Of a stretch of DNA of 64,000 nt, positions 33,949-43,623 are shown piece after piece. The first letter of the stretch is position 1; each line of letters begins with the position of its first letter. This DNA comes from Massospora cicadina (taxonomy: Eukaryota > Entomophthoromycota > Entomophthoromycetes > Entomophthorales > Entomophthoraceae). Position numbers and translations under genes: made by a program. The DNA is taken from positions 372,001 to 436,000 of the forward strand of contig JAKSZP010009192.1 of assembly GCA_022478985.1 (NCBI GenBank). Direction: 5' to 3'. The notes under the pieces are model-generated. The model saw nothing but the letters and a program-made list of their open reading frames with translations, made no database searches and was not told the origin of the DNA.

Positions 33949-35275
33949 TTGATTGTGACTTCAAGCTCACGGTGGATCTGGTGTGTATCTCTTCCCCTAA
34001 AGAACCCATTGAATGTCAGGGAGGAAGAGGCGTTGGATGTGTTGGTGAAGGAACAGTTGGCCAAAGGTGTGATCTTTCAGCGTACCTCCCCTGTATGCTC
34101 CCCCCTATTCTTTGTGGAGAAGTCTGATGGTACTTTACGCCCCTGCGAAGACTATGGTAACCTCAATAACGTTACTGTACCAGATCTCTATCCCATCACT
34201 TTGGATTCACAGATTGCACGCTATGTGGAGAAGGCGAAGGTCTTCTCCAAGCTGGATTGCCTCAATGCGTTCAATCAGATCCTGATGAGAAAAAGGGACA
34301 AGAGTGGTTGACCACATTCTGTACCAGAAAAGAGATCTTCCATTTTCAGGTCATGCCCTTTGGGCTTAAGAATACCCATGCTATCTTTCAATGCCGCATT
34401 GATGCCGCGTTAGGGGACCTGTTAGGGGTATGCGCGGTCGCTTACATGGATAATATCCTGGTGTTTTCCCTGATCAGGAGTCCCATGCAGTCTACCTTCA
34501 GCAAGTGGTGGAGCGGTTAAAGGCAGTCAGCCTTACGTTGAAGATTTCTATGTGAGAGTCCTTTAAGTCCCATGTTACATTTCTGGGCAACATCATGTTT
34601 GACCAGGGACTCATGATAACACCTGACAAGGAGATGGCGATTCGTGAGTGGCCTACCCCCACCTCAGTCAAGGATTTGAGAAGCTTTTTGGGGATATGAA
34701 CAATCCTCAAGAAGTTCACTCCTAATCTATCTGAGGTGGCGGCTCCCCTATACAAGGCTAGCGGTGCCAAGGTGCTTCAGTGGTCCCCCATTTTGGAGGA
34801 TGCTTTTCAAGCAGTGAAGTGCACACTGTTGTCCACAACAGTTCTTCGCCATGTAAACCCTTCAAAGTAGTTCATTGTGTCTACTGATGCCTCCAACTTC
34901 GCCATAGCAGCTGCCTTGGTACAAGTAGGCGAAGTTGGGATAGTGCATCCGGTGGGATATTTTTCTAGGAAAATGTCTTTACCAGAGTTGAATTACACCG
35001 TTAATGATAAGGAGTTATAGGAAGTGGTGGAGGCGCTGACTTATTGGCATCACCACTTGCATGGCTCATCCCAAACTTTTCAGGTACTTACAGACCACAG
35101 TGCCTTGCTGTACTACCGCGCTCCTCATGTCTTAACCCCACAGCAGACCCATTGGCATGAGACCCTTGCCCAATTCGCATTAATGTATGAGTTCACTGAG
35201 GGCAAGGATAATGGTTTGGCGGATGCTTTGAGCTGCAACCTTGCTTTAGCGTCCAATCCCAAGTAGGTAGAAGTT
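33949..35275 (+). pseudogene. Chromovirus B reverse transcriptase and RNase H
   Basis: FFVEKSDGTLRPCEDYGNLN at 34,110-34,165 (RT fingers), VFSKLDCLNAFNQI at 34,235-34,285 (motif with the first palm Asp), VMPFGLKNTHAIFQ at 34,350-34,390, AYMDNILVFS at 34,440-34,470, where the second Asp of Y-x-D-D has become Asn. RNase H: STDASNFAIAAALVQVGE from 34,880 and TDHSALLYYRAPHVLTPQQ at 35,090-35,145. Frameshifts at about 34,310 and 34,520 and a few stops. Confidence 0.85.
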
Positions 35276-35287
35276 CACAACACCCAG

Positions 35288-36181
35288 GTGATGATTTCTC
35301 CAAGTAAACTTCTGCCTCAACGACCCTCTCCCCTGGCCAACGGGCCAGCGCTTGCACCTCTGGAAAACGCGGAGGAATATAGTATGTTCAGGAAGGTAGT
35401 CCTTTCTCAGCCGCTGGCAGCGGAATATACTACGTTACTTGCTAAGTGTGAGTTGAATAAAGAGGATCTCTCCAGGAGCTATCACATGAAGGATGAGATG
35501 GTGTGGTTTCAGGGGCGCCTATGGGTTCCTTCTGGACCACTTCTCCTGGAAATCATCTGGGATTATCATGATGGACTTACTATTGGTCATCCTGGTAGAG
35601 CGAAGACATTAGAGTTAATCCGGCGCACATACAATTGGAAGGGCTTGCCTGCTCAGGTGGGGCGGTAGTGCAAGGAATGTTTAGTCTGCAACCAAATGAA
35701 GCCAAATCGTCAACCCTTAGCGGGGTTGTTACCTGTCCAGAAAGCTGAAGGGCCCTGGACTTCCCTATCGGTGGATTTTATTGTAGAACTACCTGTCTCA
35801 GATGGTTACAATGCCATAATGGTGGTGGTGGACCAGTTTACAAAGTTCGCCCACTTCATTATGTGCAGAACTACAATAACCGCGGCTGAGATGGACAGGC
35901 TTTTCGTCATTCATGTGTTTGCGCTTCATGGAGTTCCCCAAGAGATTATCAGTGACTGGGGACCCCAGTTTACCTCTTTCTTTTAGGAAGAGTTGTGTAA
36001 GACTCTCCAGATTCGCCCTTGCCATTGGACTGCCTATCACCCACAATCAAATGGGCAGACTGAACGTTTGAACCAGTGCTTGGAGCAGTTCCTGCGGTGT
36101 TACACCGCCATAGATCTTCAGATTGGGCTTCTCACCTTCCAATGGCCCAGTTTAGCTACAATAATACCTTGCACTCCTTGA
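35288..36181 (+). pseudogene. Chromovirus B integrase
   Basis: Zinc-binding HHCC: HDGLTIGHPGRAKTLELI then CKECLVCNQMKPN (35,568-35,705). Core: SVDFIVELPVSDGYNAIMVV (first Asp, 35,770), EIISDWGPQF (second Asp, 35,945) and HPQSNGQTERLNQCLEQF (Glu, 36,042-36,090). Stops at 35,667 and 35,985 separate these pieces. All three catalytic acidic residues are still present. Confidence 0.85.
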
Positions 36182-36396
36182 TCAGTTGTTCCCGTTTTTT
36201 GCCAGCCATGGCTTTAAACCCCCTTTAACATGGAGCCCAGCTGTGGGTCTAAGGTCGAAGTGGTGGTGGACTTTGCCAAGATTATCAAGATGGTCCACCA
36301 GGGGGTTTCCACAAGTTTGGAGGTGACAATGCAAGTGTAAAAGGAGAATGCTGATGAGAAGCGCCGAGTGGTCCTGCGTACAAGGAAGGGGATCTT

Positions 36397-36907
36397 GTGA
36401 TGCTTGATGCTTGTAACATCCCTATCAAGCAGCCATGCAAGAAGCTAGGCCCTAAGAGGATTGGCCCTTACCGCGTTGTTAGAAAGGTGTGCCATGCCTC
36501 ATACCATCTGGATCTTCCTCTTTCATTTCAGATCTTCTTAGTATTTCATGAAAGCAAACTCATGTTGTTTGAGGGACCTCCACCAGAGACTCCTGAGGCT
36601 TATCTCATAGATGGGGCGCCTGAGTGGGAGGTGGAAGAGATAGTTGCCTCCTGCCGCTTTAAAAGAAGACTGGAGTACCTGGTATCCTGTAAGGGCTTTG
36701 ACACTTGAGAGAACATATTGGGTTCCAGTGCGCGACTGTGTGCATGCCCAAGATCTTATTGAAGCCTTCCATGAGCATTTCCCCCAGGCTGCTGGATCTC
36801 AACCCAAACTGACCATTGCTGCCATGAAGTTGGCCCCTGCCCAGAAGTACTTTTCTTTTGCGCAAGCCCCTGGAGGGGGGTTGAGCCCCATCGGGAGGAA
36901 AGGGTAA
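36397..36907 (+). pseudogene. Chromovirus B integrase tail, chromodomain and pol C-terminus
   Basis: GPKRIGPYRVVRKV (GPY motif) near 36,447-36,490, then a chromodomain: EWEVEEIV and RRLEYLVSCKGFDT at 36,620-36,705, with the aromatic-cage-like W and the conserved KGFD. A frameshift near 36,700 leads to LIEAFHEHFPQAAG and the final GRKG. The stop TAA is at 36,905-36,907. GGGAGGAAAGGG before the LTR is the polypurine tract. Confidence 0.8.
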
Positions 36908-37206
36908 TGTCATGTGTAAATGACATCATAGTGAGGATCAACCCCAAAGATAAGGCTGGGCACCTGGAGGCCCAAAAGGCGAAGCTACAGGGCCTCCTAG
37001 ACCTGAAGCAAATCCTAGACCAGAGCTGGGTATGGGCAAATTATGCCCATGTTGGTCCTAGTGGGGTACCAAGTGCCCAGCCCCTGACGTCAGGACAAGC
37101 GTTAAAACAAGCTATCTACCAAATAAAGGTGGATGGTTTGATTCAGTTAGTCAAGGAATGGGGATTTGAAACCTGTTCCATCTGTAAAATAATGTGCATG
37201 GGTTGA
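36907..37206 (+). CDS. U3-encoded ORF, intact 99-codon protein of unknown function
   Basis: ATG (36,907-36,909) is built from the last internal base and the TG that starts the 3' LTR, and shares its A with the pol stop, giving TAATG. Stop-start overlaps of this kind can allow reinitiation in other retroelements; that is inference here. The protein begins MSCVNDIIVR, is rich in Lys, Glu and Gln in its first half (KAGHLEAQKAKLQGLLDL), and has DLKQILDQSW, AQPLTSGQALK and KEWGFETCS blocks. No signal peptide, membrane segment or known domain is visible. Homologous frames exist in four other LTRs of this window. Confidence 0.6.
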   Translation: MSCVNDIIVRINPKDKAGHLEAQKAKLQGLLDLKQILDQSWVWANYAHVGPSGVPSAQPLTSGQALKQAIYQIKVDGLIQLVKEWGFETCSICKIMCMG

Positions 37207-37747
37207 ATCCAACCTCAATCAATCACTTGAGTGAAGTCATTTTCAGCCTATTCTACTAATTCAGATGGCAGTATTGCCCTATTGGTGAGTCACTGCTTGG
37301 GCCCACTGTGGCATTATCCCAATTTCCCCATCTGAGCTTAAATACGTTTTCCCTGACATACATCCTTGTTGGTCAACTTCCCAAATAAAATTCCCCCATT
37401 TTTTCCGTTTTTAAAATGTTATTACCAAAGGTTATGTGCTTGGACCTCTTCGAGGAGGTCTCACACTCCATTCAACTTGCCATTTTGAACACAATCCAAT
37501 TTTTCCCAAGTGCACCATTGGTTCGCCCAGGTCCCCTCCAGCCTGGTCCATTTACCTCTCCTCTTCTTGTGCACCGCATCATTTTTGGGTGTTTCCTAAT
37601 CACGCTTTTTGGTTTTAGTTATTGTTTCTCTAGCACCCTCTGCTGGGCGCTAGTACTTTAGTACTAATGGCTAGTTTCCACGCGTTGGCTCTGTGCACTG
37701 AGCACCTCCACGCTGGAAACAGGAGAGTTATAGACACTCTCCTTACA
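36908..37747 (+). repeat. 3' LTR of chromovirus B
   Basis: TGTCATGTGTAAATGAC to CTCCTTACA, 840 bp, partner of 31,821-32,656. GTTGGTCAAC (37,368-37,377) lies about 30 nt after CTTAAATA. Confidence 0.9.
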
Positions 37748-38147
37748 AAATGAATCTGCTTGCTCATTACCATTAAACATATCCAACTGATTAATCATCA
37801 ACTGCTTACCCAATACAGTTGAACCTATCAAATCAATCAAAAACCACCAACCACTTAGCCAGAACAAATTAAATCTGAGAAAAAAATTCACCAACTACTT
37901 AGCCAAACAAACTTAATCTTTATCAAATCAATCAAAAATCACCAACTATCTTATTAACTGATTTAAATAATAAATCAATAAAACCACCAACCACTTACAA
38001 AACCATTGGATTTTTTATATTAACAAAAAAGCACCAACCACTAAGAAAATTAAAATTAAAACTACCATATCAATCAATTTCCATTAAACTGCTAAACAAA
38101 ACATCTCTACATAAATATTTCATGTTTATATATATGATATACCATCT
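37748..38147 (+). repeat. Diverged AC-rich tandem repeat in Helitron-like DNA
   Basis: Six or seven poorly conserved units of roughly 45-50 bp around CCACCAACCACTTAGCCAAA and AAATCAATCAAAA. The same unit recurs, in either orientation, at 39.11, 42.31, 42.72, 51.58, 52.45 and 53.58 kb. Confidence 0.65.
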
Positions 38148-38325
38148 TTTAATAAATCAATTGAGGCGGATCAACCTTGGGACAAGTATACCACACTGAG
38201 ATCTCTTAACCAGTAAAGGTTTTGAACATGTGTTGAACAAAACCTGCACAAGAGTGGAAGCAAGAATTACCCTGCCAGGCTAGTCACCCTCCATCTTTTA
38301 AACCACTGAACCAAGTTTACCTAAC
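38148..38325 (-). mobile_element. tRNA-derived SINE, second copy, degraded
   Basis: On the minus strand TTGGTTCAGTGGTT (complement of 38,301-38,314) resembles pol III box A and GGCAGGGTAATTCTTGC (complement of 38,260-38,276) a decayed box B. The 3' tail (complement of 38,161-38,200) is alignable to the tail of the SINE at 52.1 kb (plus-strand TTGAGGCGGATCAACCTTGG against TCGAGGTGGGCCGACCTGAG). The head differs clearly from that SINE. No duplication found. Confidence 0.55.
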
Positions 38326-38892
38326 TTCGCTCAAATACTTATTAATTAAGGGAAACAACTTTTGACATGTTTTAAAGTTAAAATAAGAAAAATCAAATAA
38401 TGTAGTTAATAAAAAAGTTAAATGGATGATTAGTTAAGAAGCTAAATTATCATAGGTTTAAGGACTTAAATAAAACTTGACTGAAAACTACTCAATAGTG
38501 CAGAACTTTATGTCATTTTGTCCAAAGCAAAATCAAAGTAAATGAAGTTACACAATAATTTTTTAAAAATAACTTTAATAATTATGTTAGCTCACCATCT
38601 TATTTTTTTCTAATTATTGCTTACATTATCAATTTTAGGTGCTCTATCTATTTATATATAATTTTACTTAATATTAATATAGATTTTTGCAATTATACAA
38701 GATTAAATTATATTGACTTTTTTAATTTTAATTGATTTTCTTTCTCACTATAATTACTATTTACTTTTGCACTGTCTGAGAAGCTACCACTATTTAACCA
38801 ATCAAAATTTTTCTACAAATTTAATGCATTGCCTAAGCATAGCCACTGGCCAATCAAATCTATGGGATTATATATACATACACACATACTTT
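38326..38892. other. AT-rich DNA, nothing identified
   Basis: Low-complexity AT-rich sequence. The short ORF at 38,713-38,931 has no recognisable domain. Confidence 0.35.
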
Positions 38893-39835
38893 TCCATCTA
38901 CAATAATAAAAGCAAGTGTGTATGTGTGTGATTCCCAGTCAAAATTATGGCATGCAGAGCTTTAGAAATATGGATATGGTGTATGGGTGGAGGCGTGTGC
39001 ACCTTGAAGCCAGATTTTTAATTTTAATAATAAAATAAAAAGTTTTATATGTACTAAGTGAATATTTATATGTTTTTAAGGGAAATTAGTATATTGTCTA
39101 GCCAAGAATTGGTATTTGGTTGATTTGATAGTTTCAATGGTTTTGCCAAGTGGTTGGTGGTTTTGGGTTGATTAATAAGCTTAGCGGTTTTAATGAAAAT
39201 AGTTAGTGATTGGTTGATTCTAAAGTTGATTGGATTTTATAAAGTGGTTAATGATTTTGGTTATTTCAAATCAGTTAATTTTGGTTTACAAAGTGGTTGG
39301 TGATTGGTTAATTTAGTATCAAATGGTTTTAGCTAAGTGGTTTAGTGGTTTAGATAATTTGATAGGTTTAATTGGGTATGGCTGAGAGGTTAATAATTTT
39401 ATATTGATTCAGTATTTTTGATTTCTTAATAATATCAATAACTGTCTACAAATATAAAAGAGAATTGATTAGAATCATCAGGTTAACTTTAAGCCCACAA
39501 ACAAATCTGTGTTAAATTAGGTATTAACAAGAATTAGCCTAAACTTTTCTTTACAGAACTATAATTCTGTCTATTTATTTATATTGGATGCATTATCTTA
39601 TGTAAATAACCAAAACTCACCAAACTTTATTTGAGGTATGCCTACCATAGGATGGACATTACTGATACTCAATGAGCAAAAGAACCAGTGAATAACAAAT
39701 GGAACAATAAAACAGAACAAGACCTCCAACCAGGAAGGGAGTGGAATACCGCTAACCCACGATGTAGAGGGTGAGGGGGTTGGGCAGCTCTTCTACAGGC
39801 ATATTCTTCAAGACATAATCATTATAGTTGTAAAA

Positions 39836-40360
39836 TCAGACAAAAGCGGAGAGCCAGGACGTTGAGGCATCAGCGTGGTAGGGGTGGATGGTGGTTAAAA
39901 ATGATTTCTCTTCTTCAAGATCAGCTTGGAAGATAGCTTCAACTAATTCTGCTAGATGACTTTCAGCTTGAAGGTGGTCATATGGGAGTTGGGCCAAACT
40001 GGGCATATTGTACTGGGTGTTTTTAGCATATGGGTCAAAATTTGCTATTTTTGCAACATGCATGACAGCGCCTTTGGCATCATCATACAATTTGGTGATT
40101 TCAGTGTGTGCTGTTTTAAGATCATCAGGGGGAAGACGAGTGTGGTCACACCTTTGTGGAATTGAGCCTCTGATTGGGCCACTGAATTTGCAGATATTTG
40201 GTCAATGGGGTGAGGCCACAGCTGCTACAGTGATCTGGTGATCACTTTGGTAGGAGACAGGATTGGGTTTAGGAGCGAATCATTTGAGGGATAGGGTTTT
40301 GTCAAAATTTAGAATTGTAAACTTAGGCTCATTCATATTCCATCAGGCTTAGAGGCTCAC
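39836..40360 (-). pseudogene. Broken ORF of unknown family
   Basis: Minus-strand frame 40,090-39,836 encodes 84 residues including VMHVAKIANFDPYAK and QAESHLAELVEAIFQADLEE. The upstream part in the same reading continues with interruptions towards 40,360 (LKTAHTEITKLYDDAKGA, GPIRGSIP). Base composition is richer in GC than the AT-rich flanks. I do not recognise a domain. It may be the coding part of an uncharacterised TE or a captured host fragment. Confidence 0.35.
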
Positions 40361-40800
40361 CAGTTTTCTCATTTGTGATAACGTTACTTGATTCATCAAC
40401 CTTGGCCAATAAGTCCCAAGGATTCTGGCTCATGAGAATAGTAAATGTAGGATCTGGGTGTGTAGTAGTCAAATAGGTTGCTTGGGTGCAAATGGTAGTC
40501 CAAGCCTGACTCTGATTGGCGGGTTTGACTTTGGGTGGGTTAATGTGAGTGGATGTATTGGTGGGGCCAAATTCCCACTCTGACCATTAAATGAGATTGT
40601 TGAGTGGTAGGGGGCAACAAAAAGCCCCATTCAGAATCTGCTGAACAGGGTTCAGAAGCCACACCAGAGGAAGCGGCTCAGGGGAAGGATTTTTAGTAAT
40701 AAATAAACCCTAAACATAGGGGATGAATTTGGTGACCATTATCCACACAAGCCCAAAAAAATGCTCAGGTGATGCTGCAATATGAGCATGGGGAGATTTG

Positions 40801-42053
40801 TTAAGCTATGTCAGGGTGGTGTGGGATTATGATGGCTGTGGCGTGAGGGGCAGCAAGGCGCTCTTCACCAGAGGGAATAGTGAAATTGAGGTTGGGAAGA
40901 GTTCCATAAGCCAAAAGCCCCACCATCAATTGTCCATATAAAACTTGGTGGGAGATTGTAACGGATGAGTTTGTCTCATTTGTTACATTCTGACTCAGAC
41001 TCAGTTTTATCAAATCTCAAATGATCACTTTAAATTCATTTTTGTGTTTGGTCATTTCAGATGTTGGGTTGTGCCTCACCCAAGCTGTAGTTTAGGCTTG
41101 TGAAAGCCTAATCAATATCTCAGGTGAGGTCCCTGAATCACTGCCTTTATAAGGCGTGCTGGCACCTTCTGAAGTTCACTTCAGAATTTTATGAGACCCT
41201 AGCATTTCCCTTCCTGGGGAGCATTGTCAGTTGCTCCCCAGATGAGCTCTGGTCAGCGGGCACCTTAGTTTTTATGTTTCTGAATTAAAATAAAAAAATT
41301 TTCAGGGTTTGCATACCTTACATACCTTAGTCTTTTTTGAGTGTTTCCATTTTGAGGAAGCTTTTGCATGGTTGAGTTGGATCAACCACACAGCGGACTT
41401 ACATAGCCAACTAGCAGTAAGTGAATGTTTGGTTGCTTGTCAGTTCCCAAACCTCTCCCTACATTGGTTAGGCCACTTTGGTTTCTTATCAGTGCACCAA
41501 AGCAGTATGTAAATTTATGGCAGTTAGAACTGTGGTTTTTCCAGTCTGTTACAGAGGTGGGAAGGGAGGGACGTAAAGGACACCATTAGTACGTTGTATG
41601 AAGGAAGGAAAATTTACATAGTAGGTATGAGAGTGTTTTTGTAAATAAGAAAGTAGAAGCCAATGCTGCAGTGTACCCCTCCATCTGAAAGCCAATATCA
41701 AAATAGCCCTTAAACAGGAAGAAATCAATAAAATTCATCTAGTGCAAATGCAGCGGTGGCAAGTTTGCTTACTGCTTCATTGGCATATGGGAATAAAAGC
41801 CCATAGTCAATATCTAGGCAAACTGGATCATGGAATGAGGGAGGGCAAGAGGATGGGGTCAATAAGAGTGGATGCATGCAAGGCGGAGCAGTAAGTCCCA
41901 TGGGGACAAAATGGCTAGTAGAGGTTGGTGGGCAATTTGAACCCATGTGAACATGTTTTCCCACAGGGTGGAAAATGTTAGGTGGTTGAGCACCACTACC
42001 CACATTGAAGCAGCAGGTGACAGATCCAAGGACAGCAACAGGAAAGTGTACAT
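40801..42053 (-). pseudogene. Broken ORFs of unknown family, Pro-rich
   Basis: 42,003-41,725 encodes 92 residues, Pro- and His-rich at first (GSGAQPPNIFHPVGKHVHM), ending DYGLLFPYANEAVSKLATA then a short tail and a TGA stop. 41,013-40,801 encodes 70 residues (SVTISHQVLYGQLMVGLLAY). Same strand as 39.8-40.4 kb, so all may descend from one gene or element read leftward. No start, splice signal or domain is convincing. Confidence 0.3.
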
Positions 42054-42631
42054 GGCCAGATGGCAGTGGTAAAAAAATCTTTCTATAAAATTATCTCAAA
42101 AGAAAGATCAAAAGGAAAAAAATGTCCAAAAAATCACCAAACTTGGCACAAGTACTTTTTTAAAGTTTGAAAATTGTAATATACCTTTTTTAATAAAACA
42201 ATATAAGCTTTAATAATACTTATATATAAGATCTAATCATATTTCTAATGCTAATTATATAGTAATTTGGCTGGTATTTTCATATTCATTATATTTGATT
42301 TTTTCATAGGTATTGATAAGTGGTTAGTAGTTTTGGTTGTTTTTTAAGTCCAGCCATTGATTTTTGCTGAGTGGCGGTTCATTATTCGGTTAATTAAGTG
42401 ACTCAATAGGTTCATATAAGTGATTGATGATTTAGTAAATTAGTAAATCTTAATTGATTTTGGCTAAGTAGTTGGAGGTTGGAATATTCAATAAATTTAA
42501 TAGTTTCTGAACTTATTGATGGCTATCTACCAATATAAAAACTAAAATAATTTATAATCATCTGGTAATTTTTAAACACCATAGCATAGCACGGGTAATC
42601 TACTACTGTTATATTAGATATTATAGATAGA

Positions 42632-43495
42632 TTAGGGTATTACCTGGCATTACTCAAGTAAATAAACAAATAATTCAAGTTGATTAGTTTAGATTTTATT
42701 ATAGATTAATCACTAAAATGTTTAGCTAAAACTATTAAAAACCAAATCAACCAATCACCAAATTTTTGGTAAACCCAAATTAAACTTAATGGAATAACAA
42801 AAACCACCAGAAACTTACAATACTAATTAACATATTGAATCAACCAATCACTAACTGCTTAATAAAACCATTAAGCTTATTAATCTACCCAATATCATCA
42901 ATTACTTGGCAGAACCATTAAAACTATTGTATCAACCAAATACTATACTTCTCAGCTGTAACAATATTCTGATTGATATAAAAACATATAAAAATTTCAT
43001 TTCTTATATGCAAAACTTTTTTACTACTATAAAAATGGCTGTATAAATTTAAAATTTTTGCAGGCTTATACATAACAACTTACTGAAATTTCATTGCAAT
43101 TGGATGAATTATATTGGGATGCAATTATTAAAAACAAAGAAACAAATAAAGGAACATTTTTATATAAAAATATATGATAAGTAGATGAGATTTAGACTTT
43201 ATGAGTTAGTTTAGTATGTAGCTAATAGCAATATAGGTACGTGGTTTAGTTTAACTTAGGCTTATAAAGGTACTTAGTTTATTTACTTATTTTGCATTTT
43301 AAATTTAAATTTATAATGAATTCTAGATATGAAAGCTTATGAGATAAAATACTTTTAATAAAAAAATGATAAATAAATAGTCTAAATATACAAATAGAAT
43401 TAGATAAATTAATTAAATTAAATTAAATGATAAAAAGGTTGAGATGGGAATTGAACCTGCAACTCTAACTTAACCTTAGGATTAATTTTTTATCA
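42632..43495 (-). mobile_element. Second Helitron-like terminus and AC repeats
   Basis: Minus strand ends with a decayed hairpin (plus-strand ACCTGGCATTACTC at 42,651-42,664 for ACCCGGCGTTGCTTGG at 31,744), then ACCCTAA before T, i.e. CTRR. The following 100 bp match the copy at 31,734/37,748. 42,715-42,965 carries AC-form repeats. The LINE at 43,512 interrupts it. Confidence 0.45.
43440..43480 (-). other. tRNA-like box B fragment
   Basis: Minus strand reads GTTGCAGGTTCAATTCCC followed by a T-run, an excellent box B and pol III terminator, but no box A or cloverleaf upstream. It is probably the truncated head of a SINE. Confidence 0.35.
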
Positions 43496-43623
43496 TTTAT
43501 TGTTTTCATTTTTTTCAATACTCCATACTTTATTAAAATAAAACTTTTTAAGGGAAAGTAAGAGGGGAGGGCGGAATATAGATGATTTTGGATGAGGGTA
43601 AAAAAGACTGGGGATTCAGGCCA

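Larger units (their letters stand above)
31821..37747 (+). mobile_element. Chromovirus B (Ty3/gypsy with chromodomain), complete but inactive
   Basis: LTRs of 836 and 840 bp, PBS, short N-terminal region, retropepsin, RT, RNase H, integrase, chromodomain, polypurine tract and U3 ORF. Flanks ACATG (31,816-31,820) and AAATG (37,748-37,752) are a 5-bp duplication with one mismatch; the host DNA on both sides joins into a sequence like 42,632-42,740. Better preserved than copy A, but pol is split by stops and frameshifts. Confidence 0.9.
38893..42606 (+). mobile_element. Possible non-autonomous Helitron-like element
   Basis: Candidate 5' end TCCATCTACAATAATAAAAG resembles the TC-start of many Helitrons. 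The candidate 3' end has CATAGCATAGCACGGGT (decayed hairpin) near 42,580 followed by AATCTACTACT; a clean CTRR is lacking. GT-form repeats lie near both ends (39,110-39,430 and 42,310-42,530). No Rep/helicase coding sequence was found. The call is tentative. Confidence 0.3.

Noticed and set aside
37780..38100. CRISPR-like array
   Set aside because: Units are diverged and contiguous, without constant repeats and unique spacers, in eukaryotic TE-rich DNA.
39836..42053. A spliced host gene on the minus strand
   Set aside because: No consistent donor, branch and acceptor arrangement joining the open pieces, and stops occur inside the apparent exons.
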